NCBI GenBank assembly: GCA_003022985.1
Contig: PXTV01000021.1
Span: forward strand, 1-5,596
DNA: 5,596 bases
Direction of reading: 5' to 3'
Source of the DNA: Bacteroidetes bacterium SW_11_45_7
GTDB taxonomy: Bacteria > Bacteroidota > Bacteroidia > Chitinophagales > SW-11-45-7
A program made the position numbers and the translations under genes. Under the pieces are notes generated by a model. The model was not told the DNA's origin, ran no database searches, and saw nothing but the letters and a program-made list of their open reading frames with translations. Shown here in pieces: positions 5,316 to 5,596 of this stretch (the stretch's first letter is position 1; every line of letters starts with the position of its first letter).

Positions 5316-5596
5316 ATGAACAAGCTATTCTTATTTTTCAGTGTCGTTGGCTTGATGCTTGTCAGCACAATTTCTGTTCCTGTCTATGCGCAGGAAGATG
5401 ATACCGCAACTTCGGCAATGGCGGATACTACATCTGCAGCAGCTGATGCCGGAACAAATGCTTCCGCTGACACCCAGCAAGAGGATACAGCAGCTGCCCA
5501 AACTCAATCTCAGGCAAAGGCTGGAGATGAACAAAAGAACCCTTTTGAAAGCAAAACCGAAGAGCAAGGTCATCAGCTGATTAAGCGGTACTTCAT
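5316..5596 (+). CDS. Probable MotA/TolQ/ExbB proton-channel protein, N-terminal part (cut by window edge)
   Basis: Only the first 93 residues are present. The ATG at 5316 opens a clear signal-peptide-like segment: MNK, then a hydrophobic core at about 4-23, then VYA (23-25) before Gln26, a good signal peptidase I site. Residues 26-79 are a low-complexity acidic stretch rich in Ala, Thr, Asp, Gln and Glu with no aromatic residue before Phe77. The last visible part, GHQLIKRYF (85-93), resembles the HQ-LK-KFIEGG segment that precedes the first channel helix in Bacteroidota ExbB proteins, which carry just such a leader and acidic spacer. ExbB with ExbD and TonB uses the proton gradient to energise outer-membrane transporters. 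The channel helices lie outside the window, so the family call is inference; an unrelated exported protein with an Ala-rich spacer remains possible. The purine-rich AAAGAGAGA (5301-5309) just upstream may help initiation. Confidence 0.62.
   Translation, partial: MNKLFLFFSVVGLMLVSTISVPVYAQEDDTATSAMADTTSAAADAGTNASADTQQEDTAAAQTQSQAKAGDEQKNPFESKTEEQGHQLIKRYF

Overview
The window looks like an ordinary chromosomal housekeeping segment from a member of the Bacteroidota, probably of the Cytophagales/Cytophagia kind. This rests on the style of the proteins (an ExbB-like protein with a cleavable N-terminal leader, a Bacteroidota-type one-helix membrane protein of unknown function, a short NodB-fold deacetylase). 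It also rests on the lack of clear Shine-Dalgarno sequences in front of the genes and on AT-rich intergenic DNA. The assignment is made by eye from translated sequence; no search was run.

Layout. The left part runs on the minus strand. The first 669 bases hold the N-terminal 223 codons of dnaA, cut by the window edge. A 466-base AT-rich gap (670-1135) follows, with A-tracts and short repeats but no recognisable DnaA box. Next come the catalytic subunit of a split methylmalonyl-CoA mutase (1136-2713, TTG start) and a 176-residue single-pass membrane protein of a conserved but uncharacterised family (2862-3392). A 182-base divergent intergenic region then leads to plus-strand genes: a polysaccharide-deacetylase-family protein (3575-4189, GTG start) and a TatD-family metal-dependent hydrolase (4193-4990), in the same frame with one codon between stop and start. 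A tRNA-Ser(GGA) gene with an encoded CCA end lies at 5132-5223. The window ends in the first 93 codons of a secreted or membrane protein, most likely a MotA/TolQ/ExbB proton-channel subunit (5316 onward).

How the genes relate. The deacetylase and TatD genes almost certainly form one transcription unit. The mutase would convert between methylmalonyl-CoA and succinyl-CoA, but it needs a separate cobalamin-binding subunit that is not encoded here. The ExbB-like gene presumably opens a TonB-energising cluster beyond the right edge. I see no mobile element, phage, CRISPR array, toxin-antitoxin pair or defence locus, and no evidence for a new multi-gene system. The points worth a second look are modest: the split mutase, the membrane protein of unknown function, the dnaA upstream region, the nearly fused deacetylase-TatD pair, and non-ATG starts on two genes.
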